64,000 nt of DNA, taken from JAOUEA01 sp963810915. Lineage in GTDB: Bacteria > Actinomycetota > UBA4738 > HRBIN12. Below the pieces are notes generated by a model, which was not told the DNA's origin, did not search any database, and saw only the letters and a program-made list of their open reading frames with translations. This document shows, piece by piece, positions 62,362 to 64,000 of the stretch (the stretch's first letter is position 1; every line of letters starts with the position of its first letter). Where the stretch lies: contig CAWEPH010000006.1 of the NCBI GenBank assembly GCA_963810915.1, positions 434,001 through 498,000 on the forward strand, written 5' to 3'. A program made the position numbers and the translations under genes.

Positions 62362-64000
62362 GTGAAACCCAAGGTCTTGATCGCGAACCGAGGCGAGATC
62401 GCGGTGCGGATCATCCGCACCTGCCGCGAGCTCGGCATCCCCAGCGTCGCCGTCTACTCCGATGCCGACCGCGACGCCCTCCACGTGCAGATGGCCGATC
62501 AGGCGTTCCGGATCGGACCCGCGCTCGCCTCAGCGTCCTACCTCTCCATCCCGGCGATCGTCGAGGCAGCGCTCCGCGCGAAAGCGACGCTCGTGCACCC
62601 GGGCTACGGGTTCCTGGCCGAGCGCGCCCAGTTCGCCAGCGCCGTGACCGAGGCAGGGATGACCTTCGTCGGCCCGAGCGCCGAGGCGATCGAGATCATG
62701 GGCGACAAGGCCGCCGCGCGGCGCGCGGCCGATGCGAGCGGGATGCCGATCGTGCCGGGGACCTCCGAGCCCGTGGATCTGCGTGCCGCGCGCAAGCGGG
62801 CGGAGCGCATCGGATTCCCCCTCCTCGTGAAGGCGGCGTTCGGCGGAGGCGGCAAGGGCATGCACGTGGTGCGGGACGCCGGCCACCTGGAGGAGTCCCT
62901 CAAGCGGGCCGCCCGCGAGGCCCAGTCCTATTTCGGCCGCCCCGAGGTCTTCCTGGAGCGCTACGTCGACCGCGCGCACCACGTGGAGGCGCAGGTGCTC
63001 GCCGACACCCACGGCAACGTGCACTTCCTGGGCGAGCGCGATTGCTCGGTGCAGCGCCGGCACCAGAAGCTGGTCGAGGAGACCCCGTCTCCGGTGATGG
63101 ACGGCACCCTGCGCGAGCGGTTCCGCGAGGCGGCGATCGAGCTCACGCGCGCGTCGGGCTACGTCAACGCCGGCACGATCGAGTGCATCGTCGACGAGGA
63201 CGGGTCCTTCTACTTCCTGGAGATGAACACGCGGCTGCAGGTGGAGCACACCGTCACGGAGATGGTGACCGGTCTCGACATCGTCGCGCTCCAGTTGGCG
63301 GTGGCCCAGGGAGAGACGATCAGCCACCTCGATCCCCAGCCCCGTGGGCACGCGATCCAATGTCGCATCAACGCGGAGGACCCGGGCCGGAACTTCCTCC
63401 CGGGACCGGGACGCATCACCCGCTACCGGGAGCCCGGAGGGCCGTTCGTGCGGACCGATTCGGGCGTCGAGGAGGGCGGTGAGGTTCCCGGCGACTACGA
63501 CTCGATGTTCGCGAAGCTGATCGCGTTCGGCGGGGACCGCGAGCAGGCCCGCCGGCGCATGCTGCGCGCCCTCGAGGAGTTCGAGGTCGAGGGCGTGCCC
63601 ACGACGATCCCGGTCCATCGCTGGATCCTGTCCTCGAAGGAGTTCCGGGCCGGGACGGCGACCACCACGTGGCTCGAACGGGCGCTGGTGGGCGCCGACC
63701 TGCCCGCACAGGTGGATCTGCAGCCGGCCCCGTCGGGCCCCCAACCGGCGCGGCCCGCGGACCTCCTCGTCGAGGTCGACGGCCGCAGGGTGCCGGTGCG
63801 CGTCTTCGACGAGCGGCGGGATCTGGCGCCGAAGCCCCCCGCCGCCCACGATGTGCACCACGGGGGCCACGTGCACGGCGTGGTCCAAGCGCCGATGCAG
63901 GGCACGATCTTGAAGGTCCTGGTGGAGAAGGGACAGGCGATCGAGGCCGGCGACGTGATCTGCATCCTGGAGGCGATGAAGATGGAGAACCACATCGCGT
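62362..64000 (+). CDS. pccA: Acyl-CoA carboxylase alpha subunit, biotin carboxylase plus carrier (cut by window edge)
   Basis: From GTG 62362 an open frame runs to the edge (546 codons). Biotin carboxylase: VLIANRGEIAVRIIRTCREL, VHPGYGFLAERAQFA, LLVKAAFGGGGKGMHVV (ATP loop), FLERYVDRAHHVEAQVLADT, FYFLEMNTRLQVEHTVTEMV and RINAEDPGRNFLPGPG. After a His/Gly-rich linker comes the carrier domain: VQAPMQGTILKVLVEKGQAI and CILEAMKMENHIA, where Lys540 takes biotin. The protein probably ends a few tens of residues beyond the edge. It pairs with the beta subunit at 43969 as acetyl/propionyl-CoA carboxylase. A hydrophilic linker rather than a BT domain joins the parts. Confidence 0.92.
   Translation, partial: MKPKVLIANRGEIAVRIIRTCRELGIPSVAVYSDADRDALHVQMADQAFRIGPALASASYLSIPAIVEAALRAKATLVHPGYGFLAERAQFASAVTEAGMTFVGPSAEAIEIMGDKAAARRAADASGMPIVPGTSEPVDLRAARKRAERIGFPLLVKAAFGGGGKGMHVVRDAGHLEESLKRAAREAQSYFGRPEVFLERYVDRAHHVEAQVLADTHGNVHFLGERDCSVQRRHQKLVEETPSPVMDGTLRERFREAAIELTRASGYVNAGTIECIVDEDGSFYFLEMNTRLQVEHTVTEMVTGLDIVALQLAVAQGETISHLDPQPRGHAIQCRINAEDPGRNFLPGPGRITRYREPGGPFVRTDSGVEEGGEVPGDYDSMFAKLIAFGGDREQARRRMLRALEEFEVEGVPTTIPVHRWILSSKEFRAGTATTTWLERALVGADLPAQVDLQPAPSGPQPARPADLLVEVDGRRVPVRVFDERRDLAPKPPAAHDVHHGGHVHGVVQAPMQGTILKVLVEKGQAIEAGDVICILEAMKMENHIA

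Overview
This window is high-GC, densely coding bacterial chromosome, most consistent with a deep-branching member of the Actinomycetota. The evidence is a DevS/DevR-type two-component pair, an RskA-type anti-sigma factor, AcnA, an actinobacterial acyl-CoA carboxylase set and a crotonyl-CoA carboxylase/reductase, together with many GTG starts and ATGA/GTGA start-stop overlaps. The exact lineage cannot be read from the sequence. I see no rRNA, tRNA, CRISPR, prophage or insertion sequence. No gene-free stretch exceeds about 200 bases.

Layout. 1-6983 (minus) is a cell-surface polysaccharide operon: an LCP ligase, RmlA, a small membrane protein, two GT4 glycosyltransferases (one cut by the window edge), RmlB, RmlD and a coiled-coil protein; rmlC is absent. 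7128-9355 is a regulatory unit: a degenerate receiver/GGDEF protein, an ECF sigma factor and its RskA-like anti-sigma factor. 9915-12187 couples two Ser/Gly/Tyr-rich exported proteins to ApbE flavin transferase and a ferric-reductase-like membrane protein. 12237-18651 holds a CBS-BON protein, an APC permease, a GAF histidine kinase, a cupredoxin-fused multicopper oxidase and a LuxR-type response regulator. AcnA and a thioesterase follow.

24624-30992 is the most striking locus: NurA-like nuclease, HerA-like ATPase, SbcD (Mre11) and SbcC (Rad50) in one tightly packed operon, the gene set archaea use for DNA-end resection. It is followed by a 1029-residue membrane-anchored coiled-coil protein ending in a histidine-kinase module that has lost its key residues (31130-34219).

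34276-48197 is mostly acyl-CoA metabolism: thiolase, methylmalonyl-CoA epimerase, crotonyl-CoA carboxylase/reductase and the carboxylase beta subunit, with hydroxyacyl-CoA dehydrogenase at 48182 and BirA plus the biotinylated alpha subunit at the right edge. Together they suggest an ethylmalonyl-CoA or related propionyl/methylmalonyl-CoA route. Interspersed are an FtsH-like protease, a PLD-family protein, a Cas4/AddB-like nuclease domain and two more glycosyltransferases.

49730-55946 is a seven-gene translationally coupled operon around a CopC-CopD fusion, with two paralogous proteins sharing a GHIH...DHGPF signature, a CPBP protease and an orphan periplasmic binding lipoprotein. Three genes (22103-22880, 55184-55946, 55943-57147) are broken by four apparent single-base insertions. 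Each can be placed in a GGG/CCC run, which looks more like sequence error than decay.
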